A stretch of DNA of 64,000 nt from Gnetum montanum (taxonomy: Eukaryota > Streptophyta > Gnetopsida > Gnetales > Gnetaceae), in assembly GCA_015680685.1 (NCBI GenBank), contig MNCI01020254.1:39617-103616 (forward strand), in the 5' to 3' direction. Shown piece after piece: positions 46,081 to 57,588 of this stretch (within the stretch, counting starts at the first letter, position 1; every line of letters starts with the position of its first letter). The translations under genes were made by a program, and so were the position numbers. The notes below the pieces were generated by a model. The model was not told the DNA's origin. It searched no databases and saw only the letters and a list, made by a program, of their open reading frames with translations.

Positions 46081-48069
46081 CCCTGCTCACTCTTTCGGAT
46101 CTCCTCCTTCCAACTCAGTCATAGGGGAGATGGCCACCTCTGCTAACCATTTGAAGCCCTCAGTTCCTTTTTAAGTTTTTCTTTTACACATTTTTGTTTT
46201 ACAAATTTCTTTAGCTTTTCTTGTTTTTTTTTTGCAACATCTTTTATACTTTTTCATTTCGTTGTGTGATTGTTTATTTTGTTTGTTTTTTCTTCTTCTT
46301 CTTGTTTTTGTCCTTGTTTGTTGTTTTGGTTTTGTTAGATTCGTCACCTAATAAGTGCTCTTGATGGTGGTATGAACTATATTCTATTGATTGCTAATGT
46401 TTGGTTTTTACCTTTGAGTTATAATGTTGACACTAAGGTATGGTTCTTTTAATATAATAGGCAATGAGTCCACATCATCCATGCATTCATGAATTTCTAT
46501 GGTCTCTCTTGGCTTGGAACTGTATAGTCCCTTTCTTTAATAATAAAACTATTAACGAATTGGTGACTGGGCATTTTTCAAACTAAAGAAGAACTCAAGG
46601 ATTGAAAAGGGTGTGACTTCAAGGGGATTTGATGCATTTGTGGTCGCTATTCTCTTGGGTGCTTAGATGTTTTCTTCTTGAGTTTTCCTTACCATTCTGA
46701 CATTGCTCCATTATCAGGAAGTTGAGCCAATAAAAATAAGTTTTTGCATGGTGTGGTTCTTAAGAAAAGAAAAAAGAAAAAAACAGTGAGAATTTGAAGC
46801 ACACCCCTTAGACAAAATAATCATCTAGTCTACAAGCACTGGTTATGGAACTAAAAAAACATGTTCCCTCTAACTAAGGCCCTCTCTCACTTTCTACTTT
46901 TCCCTTTCTCTTTTTCTCAGAATGGTGGTGAATCTTTGGTGGAAACATTCTTGTTACTTCAAGTGGATGGATTGGCCAAGTGTATTAATGCGAAGTCATT
47001 GGATGTGGATTGTTTGAGGTTGGATTTGGAATGAGATCTACTCATTCACATTAACCATAAATACACAAGGGGCTGTACACCATCTTGTGCTTGGGACTCC
47101 ATTCCATTTTCTTCTCCCCATCGTTGTTTCCCCATTTTGCACCTCATTGCTGGTTATATCAGTAGTCTATATTTTGGTTGATGCATTGTTTTCTCCTTAG
47201 TGAATTCTTGGGGTTAAGTCTTTAACTCTTACTTCCAAATGACATTTTCAGAGCCTATAGGCTCTTTGAATGTGGGTTTGTTAGGGCATCAAAGGCATGA
47301 GCTTGCTTTGGGCAGGACCCACTAGCATTCCTATTTAGTGCATCAGTTAACTTCTTTCCCTTAAACATTCCTACAATCAACATTTGGTTTTTTTATTACC
47401 ATCTCTAACATCCATTTTATCAGTGTTGTCATTGTTCCTTTTTCTTCATCTTTCTTATTCCTTATCTTTTTCCATTCTATCGCTACTAGAGAATCTCTTT
47501 TAGTCATGGGGGCCCTAGTTCAATTTTTTCAATTTTTCCTAGCCCCTACACTTTGGGTAGTCACCAATGTTATATCTCTAGAATCCATATTAGCCATATC
47601 ATAACTTAGCCAATGGACCTTACACTGAGGCAAGGTATTAACTGTATTATGATTTACTTATCCTTGCTCATATGTGACTGTGTTGTGTGTGTAGATGGCA
47701 ATCATACAACAATGGATTGGACCTGGAGGAAACACTCAGGATGGACTGGTGCTTGAATGGTTGTGCAAGGAACAAGATTGATGGCGCGATTATGGATGGA
47801 CAACGAAAGGTGCAATCTTGGCGTTAGCAACAACACGTCTTCTTCTTTTCTCTCTCTCTTCTATCTTAGCTACCAAATAAAGCTAGATGTCAATTGTATA
47901 TAGTGTTCACTCTTGTAGTTATGAACACTAATGTTGTTATGTATTGTAATGTTGATCCATTCACATTTCATCCCATTCACCATTAGTTGTCATTCAAGTT
48001 AATAATCCCATACCTTCCCAATATTTTGTAAGGAACTCGAGGACGAGTTTTCATTCAGTCATGGGGGTA
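46081..48069 (+). other. G2 3' region and polypurine tract
   Basis: Two kilobases without pol coding, T-rich at first (46170-46330). A degenerate frame near 46918-47060 (QNGGESLVETFLLLQVDGLA, KCINAKSLDVDCLRLDLE) parallels G1 35724-35900. CATGGGGGTA at 48060-48069 directly precedes the LTR and is shared with G3. Confidence 0.7.
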
Positions 48070-48876
48070 TGATGAGCTGTGATATTGCGTATGCGATATC
48101 ACATCTACCATGCAATATTGCACACGAGATATCATGTCCCACCTCATATTCTGTAAATAAGAGGCGACACCCTTGGTTCCGGGAGTTAAACTTAGACCCT
48201 TAGCCAAATTCTTGTAGTATTATTATTCCAAAGTTAGAATTATTTCTATGTTCCCATAGTAGGATTCATAGAGTGAACAGATCTTTATTCGAACAATTTG
48301 TACCTAAGCACAATTTTGTGTACAAAAATAAAGATGAACTTTATGATAAACCTTGTAGCATACAGATTAAGCTAATTAGTAATTAATTATTGTTTAATGC
48401 TTTCCTAGTTAATTGATATGTTTCTCAACCTTTAACTCTCTTAGTTAAATACACTCAGTACAACCACTTCGAGCATGCGTGTAGCACTTGGTAACCCAGT
48501 AACGATTAGCATTTGGTAATCCTAGCAGCGTTGCATTGGTTCAAGATGTGTACGGCAAGTGGGAACGGATACTGGTGTTAGGAACATTTAGAACTTAGTT
48601 AATGAATAGTTAATGTAAGTTAGTTACTCAGTTCTCTCTCCCTTTCCTTTATTAGCATAAGACATAAAAAATATAAAAGCTATAAAAAATCATATACCTC
48701 AAGTTTACTTAACCATACAACCGTGACAATACAAGTAAGTTTGGAAAGACAACGATTGATTAACCCTGAGTGTTCCATTAAGGCACGTAAGCACTTAGTC
48801 CTTAGAGTTCGACCGGATCGTGCGTGAAATGCTCGTATTTGTATGGTTGAGTGTAGGGGTACCTCACCACTCATCA
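48070..48876 (+). repeat. G2 3' LTR
   Basis: TGATGAGCTG to CACCACTCATCA, 807 bp, complete. The TATA site has changed to TGTAAATA (48152-48159), and the U3 palindromes are more decayed than in S1. Confidence 0.92.
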
Positions 48877-48881
48877 AAAAT

Positions 48882-49817
48882 GGATTAATTTCTTTGAGGC
48901 CATGAGATATAAACTAATTACTTTGTAAAGTATGTGTTATCTCAAGATATCATAGAGATTAATGGATATTAATAAGAAATTCATTGATACCGAAATGTTT
49001 GACATATTCCAATCTCAACTTCATTGATCCATGTCGCTAGAATCAACTAGAATTGATATAAATTATATTTATCTTGATAGAAATGATGACAAAAATCATT
49101 AACATTAGATTAAAAATGTCTAGACCTCACACAGAATGAAGATATCAATACATATTGTAGATGCTATAAAGATTGATAATTGATAGACATCGCCTTTGTG
49201 ATATAGATCAATACCATCCTACAATAACATCAATCCATATTGATTCCTTCGATGGATATCAATATTCCTATCTTATGAAATTTTCCCTAATTTAAGATGT
49301 AAGCCCTTATTTTATAAAAGGGAAAGCATTGCATCCAAGAAGGGGGATTCAATGCCTAGGGAAACCCACATTAAGTTGAAATCAATTTCTCAAATTTCCT
49401 TTAAAAAATTATTAAGTGAGGATTTTTTGAGCCTTGTGGCAATTGTAAATCATTAGATTCCATTGGCAGGGTGTTGAGGCTGTTGCATCATAGAAACAAT
49501 AAGGAAAAATCACAAATTGGGTGATATCTCCTTTGTGATCTTCATAATTTATGTTTTGTATTTTATGATTTCAATTTGATTTAATAATTTAATTTTTATT
49601 CTTGAACTTAAGGTTAGGTGAATATTTATGATTTTTCTTATGAATGATAATCATAAGCATGGGATTTTATTGGATTTGAATCTAATTATTTTATGTCTTG
49701 ATGATTTCTCTGGCTTTTAATCATTCCTCCAAGGATACAACTTATAGGTTAGTCATAGATGAGGTGATATTTCTACAATGAGAGTAATCTAGCCTTGGAA
49801 TTTTGGCTAGATCATGA
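48882..49817 (+). repeat. Ath-A 3' LTR, remainder
   Basis: Continues the LTR cut at 39087 and matches 13584-14498 to the end (TTTTGGCTAGATCATGA, against CTAGCTCATCA in the 5' copy). TATAAAAG at 49313-49320. The chromovirus RT begins immediately after it. Confidence 0.88.
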
Positions 49818-50962
49818 GGATAATAGTGAGATATAGGTTTCATATCCCATGGATTATAACCTTGATGTCCTTGCAAATGTGGAGATTTTTAGTAAAATTG
49901 ATTTGAAGACTAGTTACCATCAAATTAGAATTAGGCTAGGTGATGAACGAAAGATAGATTTCAAGATATCAAATGGATTTTTTGAGTGGTTAGTGATGCC
50001 ATTTGGGATCACTAATGTACCTACTACATTCATAAGTTTTATGCATGATGTATTGAAAGACTTTATTGTTAATTATTATATCATCTTTCTTGATGATATT
50101 TTGGTGTTTAGATTTAATGGGAAAGAGTACTTGAATCACTTGTGAATGGTGTGTCTTAAATTAGAGAAGGCACAGTTGATGATCAATGTAAAGAAAAACC
50201 ATTTTTGTAAAATAAAATTACATATTTGGGACATGTAGTTTCTAAAAACCAAATTCCAATGGAAGCTAACAAGGTGAAGGCTATTAGGGATTGATCAACT
50301 CCTAAGTATGTTGAGGAGGTAAGATCATTTCTTGGTTTAGCAAATTTTTATATATAGTTAGTGGTATTTCTTGGTCTATGTTTACTTTGTTAAAGAAAAA
50401 AATTTTAGGTGGAATAATGAAATCTAAAGGAGATTTGACTTGTTGAAAGCAAAGATTACTAGTGAATTGATGCTTGTAATTTCATATTTTCAGAAGCTTT
50501 TTTAGGTGGAGGTGGATTCACGTGGAATTGCCATTTGTGGAATGCTTTCACAAGAAGGTAGACCTACTACTTTCTTCTCTAAAAGGTTAAATGAGTCAAG
50601 GAAAAAATATAGCATATATAAGAAGGATTTGTACATTATTCTTCATGCAATTAAGCATTAAAGATATTACTTATTACCCAAGGAGTTCATCTTGATGATA
50701 GACCACAAAACACTACCATTTCTAAATTTCCAATAGAGGTTGAGTGTAAAGCACATGAACTAGATTTTATAGGTATAGGAGTTTAATTTTGTATTGAAAA
50801 AAATTGAAAAAACCAATATGGTGGCTGATGCATTGTCTAGGGTGCATGTGGTGAATTTAAGCATACCTCATGTGGGAGGTATGGGTGATTTTAATAATTT
50901 GTATGGGCATGCTGTTAGTTTTGGAAAGGTTTGGAGGAGCCTCAAACAGTCATTATTGAGTA
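49818..50962 (+). pseudogene. Chromovirus RT (C-terminal) and RNase H
   Basis: Resumes RT with VRYRFHIP, then NVEIFSKIDLKTSYHQIRIR (49870-49930), FFEWLVMPFGITNVPTTF, and the catalytic FLDDILVF near 50086-50110 with both Asp kept. It is open from 49849 to 50145. RNase H follows: VEVDSRGIAICGMLSQEGRP, TTFFSKRLNESRKKYSIYKK, DLYIILHAIKH, LMIDHKTLPFL, and the spacer NMVADALSRVHVV (50820-50855). It is cut at 50967 by Cop-2. RT and RNase H are much better preserved than gag. Confidence 0.9.
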
Positions 50963-50967
50963 GGATA

Positions 50968-51942
50968 TGTTGACCTTTTGACATGTAAAAACCTTGGAAA
51001 ATGAAGAATTTGTAAGTATTCTTACAAGATTTTGCAGGACTAAGAAAGGAATATGTTGAGACAAAGATAAAAGCATGAGTTGACAAATTGGAGTGCTATA
51101 GTTCAATAAGGAATGCAATAATTTGGAAGAAATTAGAAGGATGCAAGATGTTTAGAATTCCAAATAAGATGTTTGGAGTTTGCCAACACATCCTATTCTA
51201 CAACAAAATGTCTCTACTAAAAAGCTCTAGTCTCATGTAAGATGTTCCAAGAAAATAATAGACATCCCAAGTGAAGTCAAGACATCTTAGGAAAGAAATC
51301 TCATGTAGGACATCCCAATTCAAGTTGAGATGTCTCACTCAGGATGTCCTAATCTTATGAGATGTCTCAAGCTCATGTAAGATGTCTCAACTAGCCATTT
51401 ATAGCCATTGTATGAACTCCAACGATCATATGATGTTGACAAGGCTATAAAAGAAGACAATACCTATTTGGGAAAGGTAAGCACTATTCATGTAATCAAG
51501 CCATCATTGTATACATATTTTGAGATATTTTTATACCTCAATTCTTTATCATTTATTAAATTTTGTATAGATTTTTGTAGAGCCAAAAGCTAGAATTTGA
51601 AGGTTAGCTCATTTTCTTCCTTGATCTTTCTATTGTCTCTTTGTAAGCCCTAAGGGGTTGGATGTGCTTCTTGAGGATAGGCATCCTTGATCTTGTTGGG
51701 GCCTTGAGGGGTTGGTTTTGTTTCTAAGAGAAAAAACCCCTAGTAGAGCTCAGTACTTTGTAAATATTATGGTATCCTTGAAAACACATTTGTTTTGAGA
51801 AACAAAATCTAGAGGTATGCAAGGATTCTACCCTCTGAGTGTGAATGTACTTAATTTTGGGAATCATGTAGATCTATTGTGCAAAAATTAGGTATAATTT
51901 GGTGGAACTTATTCAATCCCTCTTCTAAGTTCTTGATATTCA
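50968..51942 (+). repeat. Cop-2 5' LTR
   Basis: TGTTGACCTTTTGACATG to CTTGATATTCA. U3 (51150-51390) has about ten AGACATCT/AGATGTCT-like motifs in both orientations, four of them exact, several inside GAGATGTCTC. Confidence 0.92.
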
Positions 51943-51944
51943 AG

Positions 51945-51956
51945 TGGTATCAAAGC
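51945..51956 (+). other. Cop-2 primer binding site
   Basis: TGGTATCAAAGC, two bases after the LTR: complementary to initiator-Met tRNA with one change from TGGTATCAGAGC. Confidence 0.85.
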
Positions 51957-51996
51957 TTAGTACTCCTAGGTTGAGTGTAACAACTTAGAGTGAACT

Positions 51997-53690
51997 ATGA
52001 AGGGAACATCTTACAATAAGATATCAATGTTTAATGGGATTGAATTCACATATTGAAAAGCATGGATGCAAGAATTTTTTGAATCAATGAAATTTGAAGT
52101 ATGATAATTCATCATTGAAGGATACAATCATCCCATTGATAGCACTACAAGCACTACACTCCCTAGAGGTAAGTCATTTCATGATACAAAAAAGTAAGTT
52201 TATGTATGATTCAAAGGCTAGGAAGTATATCTATTTTGTAAACTACCAGATAAATTTGGAAATTTTTTGAAGCCACTTATGAGGATACCTCATTCATGAA
52301 ACAATCCAAGCTCCTAATCTTATAGTCTAAATATAATAAGCTGAAAATGAAAGAAGGTGAAAGGATTAAAGATTACTTCTCTAGGGCCAATGATATTGTA
52401 GTTGCCATTAGAGGTATAGGTAGAGAGTTACTAGATAGTAAATTCATTATTAAAATGATTAGAACTATACTTCCTAAATTTAGACCTAGAATCACTGCTA
52501 TAGAAGAAATTAGGAATTTCTCCATTCTAAAATTTGAAGTGCTACAAAGTGCACTTGTTGCATATGAAATGAATCTCATCAATGAAGGTGCTATCAAGGA
52601 GAAACCCATTAATCTTAAGAGCTCTTTAAAAGAAAAGAAGATATTTGAGTATGATGCAAATAGTGATGTTTAACTTGCTCTCCTAATAAAAAGAGTAAAA
52701 AGGCCTCTGGAAAGAAAAGGATAAAGCTTCAGTCAATTGGACAACAAAGGTAAGACAAAAGGTAAGCTTCCTATAAATTCTAATGTTGATATTTCTTCTA
52801 TAGAATGTTAGATATGTAGTGAAAGAGGTCATGTAGCCTTCAAATGTTCTAGTTCTAGTAGGTTATTAAAGAAGGTATCAATTCAAGAAGATAAGAAGAC
52901 AAAAAATCTCTACACTAGCTAAGATGATGAGTATAGTGAAGAAGAAAATGATGATCTATAAACAAACTCTCATATTATCTACATGGATCTTACAAGCAAA
53001 AATTCCATGAAGAATTATGAAGAATATAAAGGTAATATTGAGGAAAGATATAGTATGTTGCATGAAGAAATGATGTCTTTTTAAAATTTTCACATAAAAA
53101 TGAGAAAAGACCTACATAGTAAGGAAGCTGAGGTAACTGATATCTATACTATATGCTTCTCTCTAAAAGGGGAAAACTTGAACATAAAGGCTAAGGTTCA
53201 AAAGCTAAATCAATCTTATTAGTAGATAAGCATAGATCTATCAGGTTTAAGGCCTAGTGATAATAAGCTTATTAAAGGTCTCTAGATGCCTCAAGTTTTT
53301 CACATCAAAAGAGATATGGTAAATGATTCTCATGATGACACATGTACAAGTATTTCTTCTAAATAGAGGTACACATCCATGTTTGAAAAAATCATTATGA
53401 AAAAGAAAAACTTGCCATTACTGTGAAAAATTTATACATATACAATCACATTGTTTAAGATACTATGATTTAACCACTTGGTCCCATCAAAGAAAGAATA
53501 AAAAGCATGTCTTGTAGGTTAGACAAGTTTCAAAATCTAAGAAGCATGAGAAAGAAATGATGGAACATATTTCATCTCCCTATAACCATGGAGATATAGA
53601 ACACAATCATAGATCTACTACCATTAATGAGAAAAGGAAAGAAATAAGCATCTTGGGATTAAGAGACATCTGATAATAACAAGGAAAGGA
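51997..53690 (+). pseudogene. Cop-2 gag (copia type, two zinc knuckles)
   Basis: ATG 51997 starts MKGTSYNKISMFNGIEF, about 40 bp after the primer site. Capsid-like block 52347-52673 (MKEGERIKDYFSRANDIVVA, NFSILKFEVLQSALVAYEMN). First knuckle near 52803-52850 (ICSERGHVAFKC, the first Cys just before a stop). Charged helix-like stretch 52983-53366. Second knuckle CHYCEKFIHIQSHC near 53411-53455, a complete C-X2-C-X4-H-X4-C. Pairs throughout with Cop-1 gag. In SIRE/Maximus-like elements this second knuckle is followed by protease; here it is followed by a promoter-like region. Confidence 0.82.
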
Positions 53691-53869
53691 ATTTATAATG
53701 GAGAACCTCATTATAAAATTACTTGAGTAAGAAACTTCTTAATNTATAACTTAAATAAAGTAAGTAAGGTATGTCTCTTAGTCTTGGTTATCCTAGTTAT
53801 AATCATCCTTGGCAACATCCTTCAATGTCCATTCACTATGTATTATATATCGTAAGGAGAACTTTTACA

Positions 53870-54061
53870 TAGTTAAGATGTCTCACTATTTTGAGAGATG
53901 TCTCACTAAAGACATCTTAGTTAAGACATCTAAACTAAGACATTCCAACCAAATTCAAGAAGTGTCCTTGATTTTTAATCCAACTTGGACAAGACATCTC
54001 ACTTTCCTTTGAGATGTCTCATGCATGTCACAAACCCTAACAGAGATGTTTCCTATATAAA
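53870..54061 (+). promoter_or_regulatory. Internal promoter of Cop-2 ORF2: motif array plus TATA box
   Basis: Between 53870 and 54035 at least six AGATGTCT/AGACATCT copies occur in both orientations. TATATAAA lies at 54054-54061, 110 bp before the ORF2 ATG. The sequence between looks like a leader (pyrimidine-rich, no upstream ATG seen in the last 60 bp except the start). Cop-1 shares the layout at 8905-8645. Confidence 0.68.
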
Positions 54062-54170
54062 CCAATCATTCATTTTCCCTTTTTCCATAACTTTCCAAGT
54101 AAGAAATGTCTAATCTTGATCAACTAGGGCTTCATCTCCACTATAGCTCCACTCCTTTTGACTTGGTTCC

Positions 54171-55806
54171 ATGGCTCACAAGAAGATAGGAACATCAAGG
54201 CAACCTCCATGTAAGTCCAAGGGCATAAAGAAGAATCTTGAAGCAAATCTAGCTCTTATCAATCCCATTTCCACTCAATAGATGTTCATAGTAGGTTTGA
54301 AAACAATCGCTCTATATCTATTATTTCTAAATAGAATCTAAACTTTTATCAACATCATCAACAAGCATTGTTATTATATCTTGAGGTTCTTGGCTGGACA
54401 ACTATCATTTTCATGGTGGTGAATATTCCTGAAGAGTTGGTATGACAATTTTATAGTAACATTATTATCACTAATGCTTCTACGGGGGTTTTCATTTTCA
54501 TGGTTGGCGGAATTATTATTGAAATATCCCCTCAAGTTATCAATGATTTGCTTGAGGTTTTTAGTGTTGATGTTCATAGGATTATTATTCACTCTATGGA
54601 AGATATTTTCACTAATGGTATCATTCCAATCATACATGAAAAATTTTGTGATGCAATTTATGATAGATTAGTTTCTCTTAGAGATGGTAAAACATATAGA
54701 CATTAGATGTCTTAAGATGCATTCACTTTTTCTCTCATTGTAATGTATAATATCATTGATAAAGAGGGAAGTTACAATTACTTGCTTCCATCATACACAT
54801 TTGTGTTATGATGCTTAATGAGTGGACAACCATGAGATTTGGGACATATTATTTGTAGGGACATGTTAGGCGTGTTTACCTGAGAATGCATCTATGGACA
54901 TCCTCTTATTATTAGTTTACTTATACACTAGGCAAGTGTGTCCATTCTAAATCTTCCCAAGGAAAGAGGAATCTTACTGAGTACTCTAAGAAGAGTACAA
55001 TTCATGTAGAATCCATAGCTTCTTCATCATCTTAGGGATGTAGTAGGCAAGCATCTTATCCATCATAGGTAATAGCTCACCTTAGATGATCCAAGTATGT
55101 GAGTTCTTGGGTAGGATCTTCCTTAAAGAAGACCTTATGCTCTATAGACATGATAATGGGAAAGATTTAGAAAAATCTTTATTACCTTCACCAAAGAATA
55201 GATTTAGTAGGTCTTCCTCCTTCTCCTAGTAGTCTTTAGTTTGAGGAGATTATGACTCCATATTGGACAAATAGTGAAGGAGAGCTAGAACTTGATGTAC
55301 ACTCTATAGTAGTAGGACCATCTTGAGCATATGATTTAAGAAATGCATCAGATTCAAAAGAACTTGTAGTAGCACCAACATATGTCTAGGGGAAGCCCAT
55401 CCCTCACACTGATCAATTAATACTAGATGCATTTGTGTAGGGAAAGTCTTCTAAAAGACTTTCCAGATATTTTAGGAGTGGGGATGCACCATAGTCCTTT
55501 GAGTAATAGGCCATGGAGAGCAATTTTGGTGTACTAGCATAGTCGGAACAAGTTGTTTCCAAAACTTATCAGGGCAAAGCTACTTCATCATCTTCTAGGA
55601 AAGTTCTATTTCTTGATAATCCTCCTCCATGCTCTTAATTTTAGGTAAATCTTCATCCTAGACAAGGTTCCATTATAGTAGCCTCTAATGATGACATTCA
55701 ACAAATCTTCCACTCTAGTACTAGCAGTGATGATGATGAGGAAGAGACTTACAAGCCTACACATGATGCATTTGATTTTGATGATGAAGTAGAGATTATT
55801 GGTTAG
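54171..55806 (+). pseudogene. Cop-2 ORF2, unknown protein carried in place of pol
   Basis: ATG 54171 (MAHKKIGTSRQPPCKSKG) to the stop at 55804-55806, with stops and shifts, about 545 codons. Best part 54500-54706: MVGGIIIEISPQVINDLLEV, then FTNGIIPIIHEKFCDAIYDR. Next, a piece around 54890-54930 (YGHPLIISLLIH), and an acidic C-terminus near 55690-55800 (SSDDDEEETYKP, FDFDDEVEI). Matches Cop-1 ORF2 from end to end, so it is a stable part of this family. Possible relation to the 'putative plant transposon protein' domain is only a guess from motif shape. Confidence 0.65.
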
Positions 55807-56221
55807 AGCTTGGATATGATCCCCTCATTTTAGGTAGTTTTTGTCATTGAGATCCATAGACATTGTTTAGTTAATAGTTCTTGGTTTTATGCTTATATTT
55901 TTATAGCTATTTATGTCATGGATATATATATATTCTTATTTGGTTATATATGCTAATTGAAGTTTCTATGAAGACATGCTATTTAGTTATGGTTATAGTG
56001 GTATGAGGCTATGCTTGGATATTTTTAAGGATATGATATGATTTATGGATAAATCATATTTCTTTTGTTAGACATGGTTATGATTATGTTTTTTATGTTC
56101 ATTGTGGATTACACGTTATGGACAAATATGGACAGTTTTTTCAATGTGACTTATTCTTGTTAGCTCTATGATACCATTGTTGATGGATGTGTACTTATTA
56201 ACCATTATTTAAATTATTTAT
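55807..56221 (+). other. Cop-2 3' non-coding tail
   Basis: Aligns with Cop-1 6389-6996 on its minus strand (for example the TTATGTTCAT / ACACGTTATGGACAAA stretch). No coding signal. Confidence 0.6.
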
Positions 56222-56244
56222 TCTATCCCTATTGTCATAGGATT

Positions 56245-56284
<40 letters not shown>

Positions 56285-56295
56285 TGCGCGCACAT

Positions 56296-56332
<37 letters not shown>

Positions 56333-56520
56333 AAAATTCTTTAGTCTATCCCTATTGTTGTAGGATTATTTTTTACACACACACACACATGCACGCACGC
56401 ACGCGTGCACACACACACACACATGCACGCACGCGTGCACACACACACACACACGAACACACGCACGCGTGCACACACACACACACACACGCACGCACGT
56501 GTGCACACACACACACACAC
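56222..56520 (+). repeat. Expanded (CA)n/(CGCA)n microsatellite with a duplicated flank
   Basis: Long runs of alternating purine and pyrimidine, mostly ACAC with GCATGC, GCACGC and GCGTGC interruptions. The flank CTATCCCTATTG...TTTTTTACACAC appears twice (56222-56258 and 56344-56378), so a unit of about 122 bp was duplicated. Cop-1 has only about 18 bp of similar sequence at this place. A His/Thr-rich frame across it (56284-56700) is not a gene. Confidence 0.88.
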
Positions 56521-56608
56521 GTCTTTATTTGTGTATTATATGATAGATTTTATGTTGTTATGATAACTCATTTTCTTAAGTTTTGGACATCACTGAAAAG
56601 GAGAATAT

Positions 56609-57583
56609 TGTTGACCTCTTGGTATGTCAAAATCTTAGAAAATGGAGACTTTGTAAGTGTTCTTGGGAGATCTTTTAGGGCTAAGAAAGAAATATGTTGA
56701 GACTAAGACAAGAGCATGAGTTAACAAATTTGAGTGCTAAATTCCAATAAGGAATGCAAAGATTTGGAAGAAATCACAATGATGCAAGACATCTAGAATT
56801 CCAAAGAAGATTTCCTAGAGTTTTCTAAGATGTTGTATTTTATAGCAAGATGTCTATACTGAGAAGCTTTGGTCATAGGTAAGACATCCCAAGAAAATAG
56901 CAGATGTCCCAAGTGAAGTTAATACATCTCATGTAAGATATCCTAATTCAATCTAAGACATCTCCCTCAAGACATTCCAATCTTATGAGATGTATCATCT
57001 ACAAGTTTAAGAAATCTATTAAGACATCTTAAGCTAATGCAAGACATCTCAACTAGTTGTTTGTAGTTGTTGTACAAACTCCAATGATGATATGATGTTG
57101 AAAATATTTGGAAAAGGCAAGAACTTTTCATGTGATTAAGACATCATTATATACATCTTTTGAGATATTTTTGGACTTTAATTCTCTATCATTTCTTGAG
57201 TTATGTATTGACTTTTATAGAGAAAAATGCAAGGAATGTAAAGCTTAGTTTATTTTCTTCCTTAATATTTCTATTCTCTCTTTGTAATCCATGAAGGATT
57301 GGATGTACTTCTTGAGGGAAGGCATCCTTGAGCTTGTTGGGACCTTGAGGGGTTGGGTATATTTCTAAGAGAAAATACCCCTAGCTGATATTAATACTTT
57401 GTAAAGATTATGGCATCTTTGAAACCATTTTTTTTTGAGAAACAAAGTCTAGAGGTGTGCAAGGATTTTATTCTATGAGTGTAGACATATCCAAGTTGGG
57501 AAACCATGTATATTTTTTGTGTAAAAATTGGGTCTAATTTGGTGGAACTTATTCAATCCCCCTTCTAAGTTCCAAATCTTTTA
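56609..57583 (+). repeat. Cop-2 3' LTR
   Basis: TGTTGACCTCTTGGTATG to CAAATCTTTTA, 975 bp, preceded by the purine tract GAAAAGGAGAATA (56595-56607). The terminal CA has become TA. It carries the same AGACATCT array (56790-57060). Confidence 0.92.
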
Positions 57584-57588
57584 GGATA

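Larger units (their letters stand above)
39088..48876 (+). mobile_element. G2: full-length Athila-like G-family element
   Basis: LTRs 39088-39872 (incomplete in the assembly) and 48070-48876, exact AAAAT target copies at 39083-39087 and 48877-48881, gag, protease, RT-RNase H, integrase and a 2-kb 3' region. It sits 80 bp inside the Ath-A 3' LTR. All domains are recognisable but carry stops. The part around 39873-40222 is misassembled. It is the youngest-looking complete element here. Confidence 0.92.
13504..49817 (+). mobile_element. Ath-A: Athila-like gypsy element, carrying four later insertions
   Basis: Seen: 5' LTR 13504-14498; tRNA-Asp-type primer site 14502-14518; gag, protease, RT-RNase H and integrase to 21190; a long post-integrase region containing an ORF; 3' LTR split into 39008-39087 and 48882-49817. 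Flanking 5-mers AGATA (13499-13503) and GGATA (49818-49822) differ by one transition. The chromovirus RT reads across the site. Known: Athila/Calypso-type elements are 10-12 kb with long 3' regions. Removing S1, Cop-3, G1 and G2 leaves about 11.9 kb. The insertion is in the same orientation as its host element. Confidence 0.88.
50968..57583 (+). mobile_element. Cop-2: non-autonomous copia-type element with gag and a second ORF
   Basis: LTRs 50968-51942 and 56609-57583 (975 bp each), primer site 51945-51956, gag 51997-53690, internal promoter 53870-54061, ORF2 54171-55806, tail with microsatellite, purine tract 56595-56607. Exact GGATA target copies at 50963-50967 and 57584-57588. Same plan as Cop-1 in the opposite orientation. 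It splits the chromovirus between RNase H and integrase. No pol enzyme in the 4.66-kb interior. Confidence 0.92.

Noticed and set aside
39008-49817. Independent solo LTR of the Ath-A family next to a separate chromovirus
   Set aside because: The flanks do not form a target copy with each other (GGTAG/GGATA), while 13499-13503 and 49818-49822 do (AGATA/GGATA) and the RT reads across. It is therefore the 3' LTR of Ath-A.
56284-56700. 138-codon His/Thr-rich open frame
   Set aside because: It is the CA/CG microsatellite read as protein, and extends into the Cop-2 3' LTR.
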